DNA from: Limnomonas spitsbergensis
Lineage: Eukaryota > Chlorophyta > Chlorophyceae > Chlamydomonadales
Reading direction: 5' to 3'
DNA length: 64,000 nt
Assembly (NCBI GenBank): GCA_037349105.1
Contig: JAYJMM010000039.1
Coordinates: 5,486,501 to 5,550,500 of the forward strand
In this document: one piece after another, positions 61,365 to 64,000 of the stretch
Layout of the letters: every line of letters begins with the position of its first letter
Numbering within the stretch: the stretch's first letter is position 1
The notes under the pieces: generated by a model
Database searches by the model: none
Told to the model about the DNA's origin: nothing
The model's input: only the letters and a program-made list of their open reading frames with translations
Translations under genes and position numbers: made by a program

Positions 61365-63134
61365 ATGGCACAACCCGGTTTCTTGTGCGGCTGCTTCCTC
61401 GATTTCATAGCTCAGCAATTTGGTGCCGATGTTGCCGATAGCGTGGAGCACAACGCTGTGCCTGTCAGTCGCTTCAACGTCCTCACATCCAGCGAAGATC
61501 AATTACTCCAAAGGCACGATATATAAGGCCTTGGCATCGTCAATCATTCCTGTCTTAGCCCACCCAGTTTCAAACTCCTGCTAATAAATCACATCCGCAG
61601 TGTCTTCTACGCAAGCTCTGCTGCTCTGCATGTTCCCGTGGATCAGCTGTCTCTCGGATTTGGGAGGTACTGCGTCTCCCTTTTCCACATGCAAGGCCTT
61701 GACAAGGTAATGCCCCGCCTTTTGCCTGGGGGCACAGCAGCAGTCAGCTGGCATTGGCATATTCAGGCACTGACTAGGCAGGCTTGACTGCCAATCTTTT
61801 GGACGTCCCCATGACGCAGCTCATGCCCTGGTTGTTTGAACCCTCTGACTTCCTCGTGCCATGCTCATGCATGCAGCTCCTACACTGCCTCGGGGGTAGC
61901 TTTATCGAATTCCTCGGGTAAGTCCCACTGCATATTTAGGGTGCTTAGGCTTAAATTCAGGTGCACCTCGGCCTGTGCCCATGGGGGCCTAGTCCTGCAA
62001 GCCCTGCTGTCATAGGCTGGTCAAGCATTCCTTCGGTATGTTCCACCGAGCTGCGGACGCTGCTCTGATCATCCACTGCATGCTCTCCCTCTCTTCCTCT
62101 CACTTTCACTTTTCCACCCCCCTGCATGCCCATGCGCACATGGGCATGGCATTGGGCGTGCAAGGCACAGCACCTGCTGACGGTGCCTGGCTCACCTCCG
62201 ACAGCTCACAAGCAGGCCTGAAACTGCTTTCTTGTTCATTTACAGTCCATGCGGCACATATCAGCGCATGGGGCCGTTATTCTCAGGTCTTCATGCATGT
62301 GCATGCATACGCAGGTCCCTTAACTTGTTGGAGCACCACATGGGCCTGTCGGCGCTCATGCCTCAGAGCACGCAGCTGGCGGAGGTGCGAGGACAAGCCT
62401 AGATGACAGCGTCTGACTACAGAGGGGAGCCAGTAACAACATTGTTGGAATTTTGGGTGGCTCGGCTACTACTCAGCCACATAACTACCGCCCAAACCGC
62501 CCGTTGCGCCTTAGCCCTGAATTCTATGAACCCCACACCCTATTCACCCTTACCCTTGAAAGCTTAAACCCTATAAACCCTATGGACCCTAAATATGCAG
62601 GTGATGCCCTGCTCCTTGGTCATGCACTGCTCCAGCCAATACTCCGGCATGTGGGGCAGCTGGCTGGAGGGCTTCGTGACCGAGGCGGCAACACAGGTGC
62701 AGTATCCTTTTTGTTGGCTTATAAAAGCGTTCTTAGCTTACCGTAGTCACTGTTAGTAACCGCCGCCTTGGCATAATAACCCTTCAGCCACACTCTAGCT
62801 CCTGGCCTCCGTTCGTAGGCCTCCTGTGCGGCCTGCCATGCTGCACGAGCCCTAGGCTGGCTCAGGTTTGATCTCAATCAGGCTTTTCCTGGCCGGTGCT
62901 GCAACGGGCCTCTTCGCTGAAAAAAACAAAGCATTACGCAGGTGTATGGCATCGACGTAAAGATGGAGCGGCTTGTGGGTGGGGGGGATGGACAGCTGCT
63001 GCACCACCACTCGTGGCGGGTGCACTACCCTGAGCAGGAGCTGCCGCCGGACGCTTCAGAGGCTCTGCGGGAGGAGGTGGCGTGCAGCGTGGTGGGCCTG
63101 TCGCCAGAGGTGTTCTACCCGCTCTTTCCCTTCC
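61365..63134 (+). CDS. H-NOX (HNOB) domain, probable soluble guanylyl cyclase, N-terminal exons
   Basis: Exons: 61,365-61,513, 61,601-61,706, 61,877-61,917, 62,315-62,384, 62,601-62,696, 62,942-63,134 (phase 1, continuing beyond the window or in an exon I cannot place). The product begins MAQPGFLCGCFLDFIAQQFG and follows the sGC beta H-NOX domain nearly column by column: AALHVPVDQLSLGFGRYCV, LLHCLGGSFIEFLGSLNLLE, and WLEGFVTEAATQVYGIDVKM. H-NOX domains bind heme and sense NO, and in eukaryotes usually drive a C-terminal cyclase. Position 105, the proximal heme His in sGC beta1, is Glu here, followed by His-His, and the YxSxR motif reads CSSQY (132-136). The first intron seems to use a GC donor (AAAG/GCACGA). 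The catalytic half is not in view. Confidence 0.7.
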
Positions 63135-63550
63135 GTGAGTCAGCTGGGGTGGGTCGGGTAACAGTGGGGCTGTGAGGCGCGTGACAAGGCTGGGTGAGGG
63201 GCAGGACGCGGCGGTGTTCAGCGTTGGTGGATCAGCGGGCTGATGTGTTCTACCCTCTTTTTCTCTTCAGTGGGTCATCAAGCCGTCATTGGGCAGGACG
63301 GGCGGGATAGTGTGGGGAGTGTGGACAGGGCGGGGTGTGTGCAGCGTTGTGGGCCTGCCGCAAGAAGTTTTCCACCCGCTCTTTCCCTTCCGTGGGTCTG
63401 CCGGGGTGGGCCGGGGCGGGGAAGGGCGGGGAGGGGTGTGACAAGGCTGGTGGCGGGACAGGATGGGGTGGTGTGCAGCGTGGTGGGTCTGCCGCAAGAG
63501 GTTTTCCACCCTATATTTCCCTTCTGTGGATCAGCCGGTGTGGGGCGGGG
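63135..63550 (+). repeat. Three donor-side copies of H-NOX exon 6
   Basis: The last 60 or so bases of exon 6 and its donor (63,075-63,140; VACSVVGLSPEVFYPLFPF) are repeated at about 63,209-63,270, 63,335-63,395 and 63,470-63,533 within the intron. Copies share GTGCAGCG, GTGGGCCTG and CCCTTCCGTGRGTC-type endings; the first is the most decayed. Each offers a possible decoy 5' splice site. Confidence 0.82.
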
Positions 63551-64000
63551 CGGGACAGGTTGGTGACGGGGTGGGACAGGGGGGGTCAACCGCCAACCGG
63601 GCAGCCACTACTGGGCCGATGAGATGCGAACCTGCGTACTGCCGTTCAATCAAGCACCAGGGCATGCTGCACCAAGAAATCCCTGCCGTTGTTTGACTGG
63701 GTTGAAGCCTCTGAGTGTAGCTGAGCTGCTTCAGCACTTCAGAGGAAGCTGTGGAATGCAAGCGGCCTCTCAGTCGGAGGCTGTACATTTAAGGCAGACC
63801 ATGTGTGTGTATCTGGAGGCCTGTACAATACCTCAACTTGGTAACATAAAGCCCATGAAAACGGCATCTCTGTCGGAGGCTGTAAACCCTAAACCCATAG
63901 CACACCATGTGTGTCTGGATCAGTGCTGTGCCGATTACATCCCTTACAGTGGCTGAATTATGTAGCTGAGTTCCAGTCACCGTGAGTTAAGGGCAAAATC
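63551..64000. other. Window end, nothing assigned
   Basis: No exon with supported frame. GTCGGAGGCTGTA occurs twice (63,773 and 63,873) and one CCCTAAACCC word is present. Confidence 0.4.

Noticed and set aside
61254..61502. 82-codon minus-strand ORF
   Set aside because: The plus strand of the same segment encodes the H-NOX N-terminus, with phase that continues into the next exons.

Overview
The window looks like nuclear DNA of a chlamydomonadalean green alga. Haematococcus-like is my best guess, but it rests on general character and not on any search. The support is GC-rich coding exons, introns with GTGAGT, GTGCGNG or GTANG donors, a TGTAA polyadenylation signal, and abundant degenerate plant/algal telomere-type TTTAGGG repeats and satellites inside introns. 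There are no bacterial operons, and I saw no rRNA or tRNA genes.

Layout. (1) 712-16,477, minus strand: a JmjC-domain gene of the KDM2/PHF8 class. Six N-terminal exons (16,477-8,637) join in frame to two large low-complexity exons (7,082-712), giving about 2,496 aa in one model. Its iron and 2-oxoglutarate residues are substituted. (2) 16,688-40,007, plus strand: the homologue of ILP1/PAXBP1 (GCFC1). I rebuilt 18 exons with consistent phase (979 aa, 2.94 kb of coding sequence spread over 23.3 kb). The two genes are head to head across about 210 bp. (3) 40.8-54.9 kb, plus strand: a giant Ty3/gypsy-type retroelement starting just after the ILP1 stop. Its gag region is a single reading frame cut by one TGA and one TAG. 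A 2,556-aa pol carries RT and RNase H, then a DNMT3-like cytosine-5 methyltransferase domain, then integrase and a C-terminal PHD finger. (4) 55,559-56,691: a 250-bp direct-repeat pair differing at one base (TRIM- or LTR-like). (5) 56.7-57.8 kb: a decayed LINE with its 3' tail; related tails lie at 58.35 kb and at the window start. (6) 58,652-60,928, minus strand: a secreted FAS1-domain protein (five exons). (7) 61,365 to beyond 63,134, plus strand: the H-NOX/HNOB domain of a probable soluble guanylyl cyclase, with Glu where the heme-ligating His should be.

Two things stand out. The first is the retroelement that encodes both a DNA methyltransferase and a PHD finger. The second is a repeated genomic pattern: in at least three host genes, exon edges together with their splice sites have been tandemly copied into the adjacent intron, giving ladders of decoy acceptors or donors. 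The ILP1 family is linked to spliceosome disassembly and small-RNA processing, so its gene being the most heavily laddered is curious, but a functional link is only speculation.

Limits: exon boundaries come from splice consensus, phase closure and recalled family alignments. No searches were run. The LTRs of the large element were not found by eye.
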